Shown piece after piece: positions 35,836 to 47,522 of a stretch of 64,000 bases of DNA. The DNA comes from Pilaira anomala. Taxonomy: Eukaryota > Mucoromycota > Mucoromycetes > Mucorales > Mucoraceae. The notes below the pieces were generated by a model. It saw only the letters and a program-made list of their open reading frames with translations. It was not told the DNA's origin and ran no database searches. The stretch lies in the NCBI GenBank assembly GCA_025716855.1, contig JAIXMQ010000059.1:1-64000 (forward strand), given 5' to 3'. A program made the translations under genes and the position numbers. Within the stretch, counting starts at the first letter, position 1; the number at the start of each line of letters is the position of its first letter.

Positions 35836-37230
35836 ATAAAGGCTTTGGAAAGTTTCTATGCAAGAGCAACAGGTTTAAAAGAAGTTATACTGGATAATTT
35901 AGAAGTTGGAATTACTACAAAAGTCCGGAAAGATTCGAGGCTACTTTCATCTGTGTTTGACCGTAGAAGAAAAGGCTTGGGTACAAGGTCTAAATATATA
36001 GTACTATTTGACGTGAATACAGGAAGAAGGTATATATTTTACAAAAACAGAATCTGATTTTAACATCTAGTTATTAGTCGTACTAAAAACGCTTGATTTG
36101 TTGGTACTGTATACAGTGCTACTTGATATATTTAACTACTCAATAAAAAAGTGTTTCTCATAGTTCTCAATAAAGCGATTTGATACTTCTGGTCGCGCAA
36201 AACATGCATGGAATATACCTTTATCATTATTACCCTCTTTACTTTAAGCCTAAAGAGAATAATTTTAACAATATGCAAAACCTGTTTATATTTCACTTTA
36301 GAAATGGTACACATAGTCAAACTCACGAGCATGTATAACTATTTTGACTCTTGCAGAGTTTAGATGAATGTAGAGTCTTATTTTTATTAGTAAGCTCAAG
36401 GATAATAAAAGAAAAATATCTTAGGTGTAGCAGTAGTAGTGTCTTCTTCGATTTAGGTTACACGGGTACAGACAAAGAAGTGGTGTTTGTATTTTAGTTA
36501 CACCAAGAAGATACCGTGAAAGTGGACCTTTCTATTCGCTACGATCCACTTTCTTACAAGATTTTGTACTTTTGTGCCATTGAATTTGTACTAAATAAAC
36601 GTTGCTCAAAATGCTGGAAACATTTTTATTGAGAAATTCAGACATAAAAAAACCCGAAAAAAATAAGGTTCATGAAACCCACAACTTGTCCATAGTAAAA
36701 TTTTGGAGGCGTATATAAGGGCGTAAAAATCATGTATATGGTAAGCATGGCTTGAGAGATCTTCCGCCCTTAACTTGTGCCGCCCAGCCTGGTTTCGGGT
36801 AAAGTTCGATCAGATATGCCCGGGTGGAGACCCAATGCATAAAGTTGTGTACAGGCTTTGTGTAGTTGGGACCCTAAACGAAGACCCTAGGAGGTTATTG
36901 GGCATGACCTCCGAAGGTTTAGTTTTTGTTTTTTTTTCTTACACTTGGGATAATCATTGTTTTCTCATTAAATTTTTAATTCTTTATTCTTCACAATTTA
37001 CGATGTGTTTGATATGCAATTTGATATAAAATTGTCAACTCAAAACTTGCAATAGTTTTTATCTACGTTTTTTGTCAATTTTAAATACTAAGTAACCGTT
37101 TTACTAAGAACCTTAGTTAACGCTTAACCTTTTTTTTTTTTTTTTTGTACCTTTTTAAAAAGTGATTCTTTAATTGACATCATTCCGTTAATTTTTTTTT
37201 ATTTAACTCTTTTTTACTACAACATTTACA
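35118..37230. other. Gene-poor interval with fragments and a GC-rich island
   Basis: Includes the frame 35432-35728 (98 codons, no domain), the A45 run listed separately, a coding-like stretch after it (FYARATGLKEVILDNLEV, about 35855-36050) and a GC-rich island at 36755-36905. No intact gene is supported. Confidence 0.5.
35788..35832. repeat. A45 homopolymer
   Basis: 45 consecutive A, much longer than the usual 10-20 nt runs of this window. An apparent frame through it gains a run of Lys and should not be trusted. Confidence 0.9.
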
Positions 37231-37618
37231 AATGGCCAGTCAAAGTAACAACATCACTTTACCTGAACTCAATGTTACTTCAAAGAACTACTATGAACGA
37301 ATTGCAAATTATTTTAGGAAAGCTAGATATTCTTCGTGCGACAACCAATGATCTGAAAGAAGAAGCAAAAGCCACGAAAGAGGAAATATGTCTTTGAAAG
37401 AGGAAATGTCTTCTTTAAAAAATCAAATTAATATGATCTATTCTTCCGTAGGAAATGACCTGTCTATGTCTAGCACCCACTTTGCAAGTGAAGCTACTGG
37501 TAGTGTCAAAAAGAACGGGGGGTTTTTTTTTCGGACAACTTTGCCTCCTTCATTGGATAATAGCTTAGATAATCATATTGTTGAAGGTCCATTTCTTGAG
37601 CGTTCTGATATGTTATAG
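37231..37618 (+). pseudogene. Broken gene with coiled-coil-like N-terminus
   Basis: An ATG at 37231 opens MASQSNNITLPELNVTSK, then stops. A neighbouring frame continues as LQIILGKLDILRATTNDLKE and a third as LKEEMSSLKNQINMIYSS to a stop at 37618. The three pieces follow one another without gaps and together read as one coiled-coil protein, so at least two frameshifts are likely. Intron solutions were not found. Family unknown. Confidence 0.45.
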
Positions 37619-38201
37619 CTACAACGTCTTTAACTGCTTTACTTATTCTGATAGTTTTACATGAACCGCCACACTACAAATACTGATTGAACGAGAAAAA
37701 AAATGGATACGTTATATAGAACAACCTTCATGTTTAAAAAAAAAAAAAGACCGAGCTTAAGCCATAGGAATTTATGGCTCATCATTATCATATTTAATTG
37801 AAAGAGCTCTCCTAAACTAAAATAATAATCATCTTTTTACATCTTGAATGCCCTGATGAGTTGTGTTTGAATAAGGGCCATCTTTTTTATGGGCTTAAAT
37901 GAATCTATACCCAATTCCTCCTCTGATTTTGAATGTAAACGTTCTACTCTTTCGAATTGACCATATATAATCCTGGATAGCATCTACTCGATTGGATAAC
38001 AACGTAAATAATTCCTGACTAAAGAGTACTTTGTAATTATTTATATGGTTGTTATGTATTAGTCTGGATTCCATTGTTACAGATTTCATTGGTAAATGCA
38101 CATACTTTTAAATTGACAAGAACTATTTTTTTTTATCATAGCAGCGAGATGAATGTAAGGAATTTATTTATGTGCTTTAATATGTGAGAGACTTTGAATT
38201 A

Positions 38202-38271
<70 letters not shown>

Positions 38272-40738
38272 AAGGTATGCAGTGGTGATTTTAAGCTAAT
38301 TCAAGATGGACGTGTAGTGTAGATAGATTAAATTGATACATAAAAGTGTTTGCAAAACAGATAATTGTAACAACGACTTGACCAGGATTGAAAGGTACTT
38401 CAGAGAAAATGAACCTCTAATTATGTCTGTGTGAGGATAGAGCCAAATATGAATTGAGAAGTAATTTTGATATGAAGAAGGCCTCGAGTTGGGAATTAAA
38501 AAGTATAAAAGTTTGCAAGTACTTTATGTTAGGCGAGTAAATGAAGAGAAATGTGTAAAAGATGCTTTCCGGAATAGCCAGAGCTGTTATAGTAGTTTTG
38601 TTTGATTTTTTTTTTCTTGTTTTTTGCTTTGTTTCTGCCAAGAACAAGGATTAATTCAATGAATATATAAAAGCAGCAGTCAAGACCATGTTGCCAGATT
38701 AAAAAGAAAGAGATTACATATCAAATAGTAACCATATCACAGTCAACAAAATAGACGTTTGACGAATACATCATGATGATCAAGAAAGATAATATATACC
38801 TTTGTAAAATTAAAAAACCATTTCCCAGCTATCTCCTCCCAACGAAACGAAGCCACCTCAGATGGATGGAACATCTCTACTAATGGCACTACTATCCCGA
38901 CTACGGTGCCCATATTGTACTGCGAGTCAGTTAAGAAGCAAGTCAGCAAATAATGGAATCGGTTATTCGTGGTCAAAAGCTGTTTTCGATAGCCAGTACT
39001 GAATCTTTCAATTAAACTACGTATAGACTATACTAACATTTCACACACCAAACAGTATCAACCAGACGAAGATCTCTTACTCGTACAATAGAGTCATCTT
39101 GATTCAAACATTCTCCCCATGGCAACAACCGTTGTATTAGACCAACCAAGCAATATCAAGACAAAAGCTTAGCAACCAAGGAAGAAATAGTCATTTTATA
39201 CGCAAGGACTTAAAGTAAAATAAGTGTGGAATCATTCTTAAGAACACGTGGGAATATATCAGACAGTTAGCTACTTTTTCCCGTAATAAAGTTATATGTC
39301 TTACCACTAATATTATTTATTATGCACATTTCAAAGTTGTTCATTTCTTGATACAATATCTTGTATGTCATCAAAGAGGTAGTTTTAAAGAATGTGTATG
39401 TTTTATTTGAAGAAGAAAAGGAAAAAAGAAAAAAGAAAAAGGGAGAAAGAAATAGAAAAAAAAAGTGCTAAATTAATCCTGTTTGCGGTCATGTGTGGCA
39501 CCCAAAATTTGTTGGGATTTAAAATATGCATAAATCTGTATCTCTTTCTTAACACCAAACATCAATACAAATGACAAAAAAAACATACCTTTTTACAAAA
39601 AAACATCGCCTTTATCAGCTAATGCAGCAAGCTAAATATATGAATTTTTATTATTTTTACTTTTTGGGAAATTCGATGAAAAGTAGAAGCATATCCACAT
39701 GCTGCTTCACAATTATTAAAATGAGTACATGATACATAGTGGGTATGATTACAACTAGTAACTAATTACTACATAAAATCTTTTTTTATTAAGGTAGGCT
39801 TGCTTGTTAACTGAGTAAGATATCTTCTTTTGATAACTATTGACTCAGATAATGAAGACTATTCTTTATCAATTCATGAGAGTATATATATATATATATA
39901 TGTATAGTTATACGGACTCAGCCTTTACTTGCCAGGTAAAAGTAGAAACAAACCAACAAAAACAAATAGTGTTCTAATTTTTGATTATTTGAAATATTTT
40001 GTATTTAACCCATGAAGTTGATTCAGAAGAGATAACTAATCCAATTGAGAGAGCTGCTAACCAATAAGATCGGAAACTTTAATTTCGACATCACGGGACT
40101 AAAAACTTTATATAAATACTTGAGCCTTTTTTCATGTTTTAAAATACATTTACTTGACCTTGACCTAAGAAAATAAAATCATTATTAAAGAGCATCATTG
40201 TTATTAAGGGTAATGTAATAAGGTAAAACTAGGTGTAACAGCGGATTTTATAAAATACTGTGCTTATTTTTTTTATAAATATTAATATTCGTTGTGTTAT
40301 CTCAAGTAATTATGTATATATTATTTCAAGGGTTAAAAATTGTAAAAAAAAAAGATTACATTTGAGACAGGATTTTTTTTTTTTAAAAAAAAAAGCTTGA
40401 TATATTTAGTAATTGTTACAAAAAGAACATGATGGACATTTTCTTTTTTTTTGCCGCTCGTTTTTAATTTCTTGTATAAATAGAGGTACAAAGCGATAGG
40501 AGTTACAACCAAGAAGAAGTGTAACAGGTATATGATCGTTGGACTTCTTCATTCTTGAGCGCTTGGTATTTAACTCTCTTTTAAATAATGTATTAGATAA
40601 AGAAAAATCTGCCACCATTAAATAATTAAGCATAACTTATGTTTATAATGAGCCTGTTGAAGCACTCATAAAGAACTATTGTGTCCCGGTAGTCATCATA
40701 TTCAATTGTAATAAATTTCTGGTCATGGGAGATTGAGA
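37619..40738. other. 3.1 kb gene-poor interval
   Basis: Two minus-strand frames have protein-like stretches (37895-38101, LIHNNHINNYKVLFSQELFT; 38743-38976, GIVVPLVEMFHPSEVASFRW) but no exon chain or domain, so they are only possible fragments. The T60 run is listed separately. The minus frame 40406-40633 is not convincing. Confidence 0.4.
38208..38267. repeat. T60 homopolymer
   Basis: 60 consecutive T followed by AGA; the longest homopolymer in the window. On the minus strand it is a poly-A tract lying 3' of the fragment at 38743-38976. Confidence 0.9.
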
Positions 40739-41387
40739 TTACAAAATTGAATAAATTGAACCTACACCAGAAAGTTGTTGCTAAAATGAGAGTTAGTAGC
40801 ATATAGTTACTAAAATCTAAGAAAGAAATAATATACCATGTAATTCGCGGTAGTATTGGATTGAATATTGAGGCGTACCAAAAGCTCTTGCTCAAATGGA
40901 TTTTTGAATAAGTCAGATTTGGCATAATGCGCTTGAAATAAAGAGTAGTACTTTCTATTAATATAATTGACGGCTTGTTCAGCGTGTTTCATTCTGTAAT
41001 AAGAGATGACTGTTGAATCAGATGAAGAAAAAGACACAACGTTGTTAATCTCGTCCAATATCTATTTAAATGATGGTTATTATTTCTTCAAGAATAAGTA
41101 AATATATATAAATAATGTTCTAGTACTTGCTTCAAGCCCCATCATAAATAACTTTTTAAAAGCAGTGGTTGTTACATTGGTTGTATGAAGTACAGTATGT
41201 CGAGTAGGTTTATTACTCTTACAATTTATTAAATCGTCACAATCTATAAACTAGATATTAGATGTTCATTCCCAAATAAATGTATTCTATATTATTTTCT
41301 TTTTATTTAACTGTACCATGAAAGAAATCAGGAAGTGATCTCAAAGGTTGTTGACCAAGGGTAGGTGGTGCTGAAGGTTTATCACTG
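40739..41387 (-). CDS. Unrecognised multi-exon protein, 5' end unresolved
   Basis: Exons (high to low) 41387-41317, 41243-41131, 41061-40837 and 40780-40739 give a continuous frame: KPSAPPTLGQQPLRSLPDFF, CDDLINCKSNKPTRHTVLH, ILDEINNVVSFSSSDSTVIS, and the end QQLSGVGSIYSIL. The second intron needs a GC donor (GAA|GCAAGT), the usual non-canonical type; the ordinary GT four bases on would break the frame. The last intron has a good CTAAC branch site before TTTTAG. The upstream exon (near 41480-41510, PWRLPPNFFGGAG) does not join in phase, so the start is missing or broken. No family is recognised. Confidence 0.5.
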
Positions 41388-42305
41388 CTGTAATTTTACG
41401 AAATATAAGAATCTGTAAATTAGACATTTTAGCTGTTTGTTTGTATGAATACATATGTATTATGTGATTTTTTCTTACCTGCACCACCGAAAAAGTTAGG
41501 AGGTAATCTCCATGGTAGACAAAGGCAAAGATTTTTTAAGGACAATTTTTTTTGAAATTTCACATAATAAGTGATTATTATTTTGAATATTAAAGTGAAA
41601 AAAAAGAAAACAAATGATTGGAGCAACTATTTATAAGTTGATAGCCTCTCAATCACTTAATGAAGAAAAAAAAGAAAGTTTGAAGGCTTATTAGCATGAG
41701 TCTAGCCCATCTTAAAGAAACTCGCGGTGTAATATTTATTTAAAGAGAGCGCGCGCGTGATGGAGTTCAAGTTTGTTTAAATTTTCGTTTAAGGGGGCAA
41801 CTTCATATGTGATCTTGACATCATAAATAAAGCAGCTACACAAATCTTTTCCCATGTCTACAAATCAAGTAACATTTTTTTGTCTGAAATGATTCAAATA
41901 ACTATGTTTAAGTAAGATTAATATACTTCATATTTTTACAGTCAAGGCAATATAATAAGTATTAGTGATGTGCTCTATAAAAAGCGTGCATTATATAACA
42001 AAAGTCTCTGCCTATATGTACGCTGCTTTCTGTAATTTTTTTTATGCGAAGGTCAATTTCTTAAAAAAAATCACTCTCACGTTTTACCATGTTTTATAAA
42101 AGATCTTTATTTAGGTACAAGACAGCACAAGGGTGTAAAATACATAATCTCGCGCGATATTGAATCTTAGTTTGGATAATATTATTATTGATTATATATA
42201 GTAGTAAAGTGGTGATATGAAAGATAACTAGCTTTTTATGTTATAATAAATTGTAGTTATGAATATATATTTAATACATACCTACAGTGGGTAAGCCCAA
42301 CCAAT

Positions 42306-42342
<37 letters not shown>

Positions 42343-43086
42343 CACCAAACCGTGCAGAAGCAGAGAGGTTTTTTTTGAAGTAACAACTGATATGGTAGTC
42401 ATAAAAAATGATAGTAAAAAAAACATAAACAAAAGAAGAAGAACGCAATGCCTTCTTTTTCTGTAATTTTATACTTCAAATTAGCTGTATGTTGATTGTA
42501 TGTACATGTTTAAAATAATAATTAGATATAGGAAAAAAAGATACGAAAAGAAAATATTGACGTTTTATACATTTGATTTGAAGAGCTGGAAGAATATTTT
42601 TGTAAATATATTTTATTTATGATGTCAAGATAAAATGAAGTCTTTTTTGTTTTCGTTTACATGTTGTATTGTACACAGCCCCTCCTTTTTCATATTCAGT
42701 ATGGGCATTTCTCTAAAAGCGCCGTCTGCTTCAAATTTTCCTTCACACACCCCCTAAAAACGAAAAGGTTGTTACGCAACTAATCTTTAAGATGGCTCTA
42801 GGCGTAAAAATACAAGAAAGGGAATACTACAAAACGAAAATACTAATAAGATATTATGCAGATTAGATACTTTTTATTGATATATTTTCACGTGAGTCGA
42901 ACTAAAAATTACTCCCTAATCTGAGAGCCAATAGAATTAGAATAAATAGAGGAAATACCGGGACCCGTATACGATCCAGTTAAAGCTTCACTAGATGCAT
43001 AAACAACCAAAGAAAAAAAATATATAAAAAGAAGCAATATCTTTTTCCTCTTTTCTCTTTTCTCTATCGATTCTCCTCATTTTAAA
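41388..43086. other. Gene-poor interval
   Basis: Contains a possible stray exon at about 41470-41626 (minus), a GCGCGCG patch near 41750, and a TA microsatellite at 42312-42340. No other gene seen. Confidence 0.5.
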
Positions 43087-43683
43087 ATGAGCCATTTACT
43101 GCAATTTTCTCTTGGTACATACAACAGCATCATCACAGAAAAAGAACGCACTGCGTTCTTTTTGCTACAAGCACTCTTTTTAATCCTCGTGGCTTATGAT
43201 AACCACGTGGATTGTTTAATCCCTAAAACCCTCTGCTGTGGCAAGGTTTGTTTAAATAAAACTCAAAACCAAGAGTTGTTAAAAGGTAATATATATTTAT
43301 ACGTTTTTATATATTAACACAAAAAAACTAAACTATATCTAGTAGTAGTAGAAGAAGAAGAAGAGAAAGAAGAAGAAGAAGAAGGACCACTTGTGGTTAT
43401 TAAAGAGCATCTCGCTGAAAAGCGGGATGCTTTTGTTCAATTATGTAACACGGCTCCTGGTGGTTTGGAGGAACACCCTTTCCTCAGGGTGTTGTTAAAA
43501 ACAATAGAAGATTCGGAGAAGGAGGTCTTGGCGCAAGCCGAGGCCTCTGGACCCATTTTTGTTCCAACAACACCAACACCAACACCAACAACAACAACAC
43601 CAACAGCAAATAACAACAACAACAAAAAAAATAAAAACAACAAAAAAAATAAAAAAAACAAGAAAAAATCAAAAAAAAAATAA
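43087..43683 (+). CDS. Unrecognised 179-aa protein with Lys-rich tail
   Basis: Exons 43087-43285 and 43343-43683 join in phase 1 across a 57-nt GT-AG intron. Residues 1-66 are mostly hydrophobic and helical (ERTAFFLLQALFLILVAYDN) with Cys pairs (LCCGKVCLN). Exon 2 starts with an acidic run of Glu, then a compact segment EHLAEKRDAFVQLCNTAPGG, then a Thr/Pro run and a Lys/Asn tail. The nucleotide sequence holds several strong hairpins. The family is not recognised; a short membrane-associated or scaffold protein is only a guess. Confidence 0.65.
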
Positions 43684-44923
43684 ATAAATTCATATATTGT
43701 TAAAAACTTTTTTAAATTTGCTGATAATCCTCTCTCATATCGGAACTAGTGAGCGCCTACTAGACAATGATTTACTTGGTTGTACTAATAAAGCAAAAGA
43801 CTAATACGATAATATCAAATGATGATAGTTATTCATCATATTATTTAAAGAGGATCATATATAAACTTGTTTGTGATATCTATTTCTTTTTCCCCTTTTC
43901 ACTGGCATCTCTTTTTTTTTTTTTTTTTTTTTTGACATATGCAGCAGAATTTGACAGATATTATATGCACATGATCAAAAAAATGAGTGCACTGACTATA
44001 TGTATGTAAATTTGTATACACATGTCCATGCGAATTATATTGACAAATGGGGCCCTATTAAATCCAAATTTATTGATGATGTTGTGCTAATTCCAAAAAT
44101 ATTAAGTACATAGTGTATAATGGTCACTTACTTTATACAGTGTCCAGAAATACGTTTTGCCACAGTCGATTTATCGCATTGTGTAAAGTAAAATAATGAT
44201 TCTACGTCCGAAAGAAATAAAAGTCTGTCTTTGTGATCTGTTTTGGATATGAGACCAGATTTTAAGAAAATAGGACAAAGTAGTTTTTCTCTTATTGCAT
44301 ATTCCTACATACTTGGACCTACACATATATAATGGAGCGAATCAACACTATCGATTGGCTTTTTCATCAGCTGTCACACTATCTGCTAATAAACGAATAA
44401 ACTCTATTACTACTTGCTCCAAGATTAAATAATCTTTATTCCAGTTGCTATTTCCTTTTTTGAAGGCGAGATATACTTTTTCAATAAAGTTATCGATTAC
44501 TACGTGATCTTTATTCTTCCGTTGTTAAGCTGACCCAGGTCTTTCTTTAGAAATTTTTGTATGCTCCCAATATACTATGTATTTCTTTCTCTTGTTTATC
44601 GTAGATAACGTAGTCGCTTATGCTAAAACTTAAACAAGATGCCCTACATTAAATACTGATATTTCCTTACATCAATATAATATTCACCATACCCATATTC
44701 TTCTCTCCTAATCTTTTCATATGTTCCTGCCATATTTAAGCTTATATCTTACTTTTTATTCCTCCAGTTTTTAGCTCTTAAGAAGAATCTTTACTAAAGT
44801 AATAATATACGTATTTGATATTTCAACTTATGAATAAAAACATAATGACTGTGTTGATAAATATTATAAATTTCATTCATATTGATATATACAAGGCTGA
44901 AAAAGGTGGTTAGGATTGACATA
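43684..44923. other. Gene-poor interval
   Basis: No gene supported. A pair of imperfect 13-bp inverted repeats (ACTTTATACAGTG near 44131 and CATTGTGTAAAGT near 44178) could be a tiny TIR relic. Confidence 0.5.
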
Positions 44924-45497
44924 TTAAAATACGTATATTTTGGCTAAAAAGAATACTTGGGTCATTCGATTTATTTCTCTTAAACCAAATTTCTTTTTGA
45001 TTACTCCGTAACTTTGTGCACAAAAGAAGCAAGCAGTAATTGAACTTACATAATTACAGTGTTTGATATGGTCAGGCCATAACAGATTACCTGTTTTAAT
45101 TATACAGGTACTCCAAGAAAATACATCTTGTGGTGTCGAATAAATCATGTTCCAGCTTATTCCGAGTGAGAAAGAAATATCTACCCCTTTATCTCCTCCT
45201 CCAACAACTTTTTTTTTAATATAATGTACCATTTTAACGTCCTTGATTTTGCTAACACTGCAAAGTGGCCCAAATGCCTGTAAAGATTTATGACTCAGAT
45301 ATGAATTATAATCAATACTTCCTTTTGTTTTGTTACCTGCTAATAAATAGATACAATCGTAAACCTTCAAATGTCTAGAATTCAAATAAGTTTTTGAAGA
45401 AGTTGTCTTTTTTTATTTTATACCTGAAAGATAATATAAGGAATGAGGTATATCTGCAATCAAGTTGAGAGGATCAAACCCAGGTCCAAATAGCTAG
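44924..45497 (-). pseudogene. Probable broken gene, family unknown
   Basis: An open stretch of about 150 codons (44924-45385) reads well in its middle (SVSKIKDVKMVHYIKKKVV; SFSLGISWNMIYSTPQDVF) but has no upstream ATG; the first is internal. A separate upstream piece (about 45425-45495) reads LFGPGFDPLNLIADIPHSLY and ends at a GT, but joining it gives a stop. This suggests decay, or an intron structure I could not solve. Confidence 0.35.
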
Positions 45498-45909
45498 TAC
45501 AATGAAGGTCAATTCAGTGCTGTTTTATATACATGAGGTAATTGAAATGTTGACAATGCTATTTGTATTTGTATTGGGAGGAGAAATCACATCGTTTGTG
45601 ACGGGAAGTATTATGGGAGTAGCCCTTTCAGTTGTATATAATGCAGGTTTTTGTTGTCTTGTCAACACGGATACTCTTTCTTTGGGCACTTGTACATATT
45701 TTAATAGTTTTAGTTAGCTCTTATTCAACCATTACTGCCATTCTTTGAATAATAATATTTTATAAAAAAAAAATGCACACTGTGAAAAAAATATTTACAT
45801 ATATATAGTCAGTAGAAAGGCACGAACCGGCAAAAAGAAAAAACGTTGGGAAATTTGACAAAAAAACTTTTTATTTAAAACATGTTAAGCTTTCTTTAAA
45901 ATGGGTGTA

Positions 45910-46078
45910 CTATGAATTATAGGTATCTTTAAAGTTAGATTGAACTGGCGAAGAATCATGTTCAGAAGCTGATTGAACAAGGGAAGAGCCAAATTCTTGA
46001 GTAGGTTGGATAACAAAATATCCTGGTTCATAAGTACAGAATTCAGTATTATTAGATTGGATTGGCGAGAGGCTGCGT
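45910..46078 (-). pseudogene. Out-of-frame tail of the repeat-rich gene
   Basis: About 55 codons in the alternative frame, from ERSLSPIQS to SSPVQSNFKDTYNS, sharing the SxSPxxS repeat texture of the upstream gene; it is its former C-terminus unless the assembly is wrong by 2 nt. Confidence 0.6.
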
Positions 46079-47359
46079 TCAAAAGATGTCATGAAGACAA
46101 GCAACAAGGTCACGAGCACCATCAATGTCACGAGCAGCTTCCAAGTATCCTTCCATGTAATCAATATTAAAGTTAGAATGCTCTGGTGAAGCGCTATTTT
46201 CAAAAGGTGTTTCGCCAAGAGAAGCATCAAAGTCACGAGCAGCATCCAAGTATCCTCTCATATAATCCCAATACACGTCAGATCTCTCTGGTGAAGGACT
46301 ATGTTCAAAAGATGTTTCATCAAGAGAAGCATCAAGTTCACGAGTAGCATTCAAGTATCCTCTCTCATAACCAGCATAAAAGCCAGATTCCTCTGGTGAA
46401 GGGTTATGTTCAAAAGATGTTTCGCCAAGAGAAGTATCCAGTTCACGATTAGCTTCCATATAATAATACTCAAGGTCAGATTCCTCTGGTGAAGGGCTAT
46501 GTTCAGAAGCTTGTTGAACAAAAGGAGTGCCAGGTTCTGAGTATTCCGGATCATGATTAAATCTAGCGTTATAGATAGATTCAGAGTTAGCTTCAGCAGG
46601 TGAAGATATTTGTTCATAGATGTATTGAGCATGTGAAGAGCTTTGTTCATAACAGGATTGAACAGGTGAAAGGCTTGGTTCATGTGCAGATACTTGAGGT
46701 AATATAGATTCATCAATGTGTTGAATAGGAGATGATCCAGTATGAAGTGTAGCTTGTACAGGTGATGAATTAGATTCATGAGTATGCTGGGTAACTGGAA
46801 AACCTGATGGAATATGTGATGAAGAAGTAACTTCACAAGCGTTTTGAGCAATAGGTAACTGGTAGGGCATAGAAAATGGAGAAATAGGTCCAATATTGTA
46901 TGTAGTTGATGATTCAGCATGAGTAGGTATCAAAGTTGGGGATAAGATAGAATTTGTAGCTGAAGGTATTGATTTTTTATACTTTTTCGAAGGACGTTCG
47001 ATAATGATAGTTGATTCTGGAGTTGCGAAACTGACTCTTCGCTTGGCCTTTTTTTCATATGAAACATCACCATCAGTTTGAGTTCCCTTATCCGTTACTT
47101 CAGTACCATGATTGGAATCAGTCAAGACTCTTCCTTGAACTTGTAAGCGTCTTTTCATTTGTGAGACCGCGTTTTTAATTTTACGTTCTGGCTTGTTTCT
47201 TGATTCTGTATTTCGTCTGAAAGTAACATTGGCAACGTATGTATTATAAAGATTAATGGCTGTCTGTTTTGGATTAGCGATGGAGGTTATTATGTTATTT
47301 ATAATGGAGCCTCTTTGCGGTTGCTCAGGTGCATTCTCGTTGGTATTATTGTTATTCAT
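46079..47359 (-). CDS. Repeat-rich disordered protein, 426 aa, truncated by frameshift
   Basis: Starts MNNNNTNENAPEQPQRGS. Residues 30-120 are basic, with RRVSFATPES resembling a phosphorylation motif. The C-terminal half consists of loosely repeated units of about 33 residues containing SPSPEESD, GYLxAARELDASL and ETSFEHS. After the last unit the frame closes at 46079, but the neighbouring frame carries on with the same repeat (SFERSLSPIQSNNTEF) to a stop at 45910. Compared with the earlier copies, 2 nt are missing next to 46089. Function unknown. Confidence 0.7.
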   Translation of the reverse strand: MNNNNTNENAPEQPQRGSIINNIITSIANPKQTAINLYNTYVANVTFRRNTESRNKPERKIKNAVSQMKRRLQVQGRVLTDSNHGTEVTDKGTQTDGDVSYEKKAKRRVSFATPESTIIIERPSKKYKKSIPSATNSILSPTLIPTHAESSTTYNIGPISPFSMPYQLPIAQNACEVTSSSHIPSGFPVTQHTHESNSSPVQATLHTGSSPIQHIDESILPQVSAHEPSLSPVQSCYEQSSSHAQYIYEQISSPAEANSESIYNARFNHDPEYSEPGTPFVQQASEHSPSPEESDLEYYYMEANRELDTSLGETSFEHNPSPEESGFYAGYERGYLNATRELDASLDETSFEHSPSPERSDVYWDYMRGYLDAARDFDASLGETPFENSASPEHSNFNIDYMEGYLEAARDIDGARDLVACLHDIF

Positions 47360-47522
47360 TGCAGCAATGTTGTATAGTTAAAGAAGAGAACAAGGAAAAA
47401 AAAAAATAGCTGCCTGGGAAAAAGACTACGCCAAAAATTTCTATTACCTCATGTTTACTGATTACTCAAATTTGTTTTGCTATTAGATAATGTCATATTT
47501 ATATTAGGTTTATATTAGGTAT

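Noticed and set aside
35725..36057. Single 110-codon gene spanning the A45 run
   Set aside because: The frame crosses 45 A, where reading is arbitrary; only the stretch after it looks coding-like.
36783..36812. A-box-like and B-box-like sequences suggesting a tRNA
   Set aside because: They are only about 12 nt apart and no acceptor or anticodon stem can be formed.
40626..40925. Minus-strand frame ending FNRLIINISYA as the last exon of the 40.7 kb gene
   Set aside because: It does not join in phase; the acceptor at 40781 with a good CTAAC branch site gives a clean ending instead.
44131..44190. Tiny Tc1-like element from 13-bp inverted ends
   Set aside because: Arms match 11 of 13 over only about 60 bp; chance is likely in such AT-rich DNA.
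45502..45717. Plus-strand frame with a hydrophobic segment
   Set aside because: It overlaps the minus-strand coding-like piece in part and has no supporting motif.
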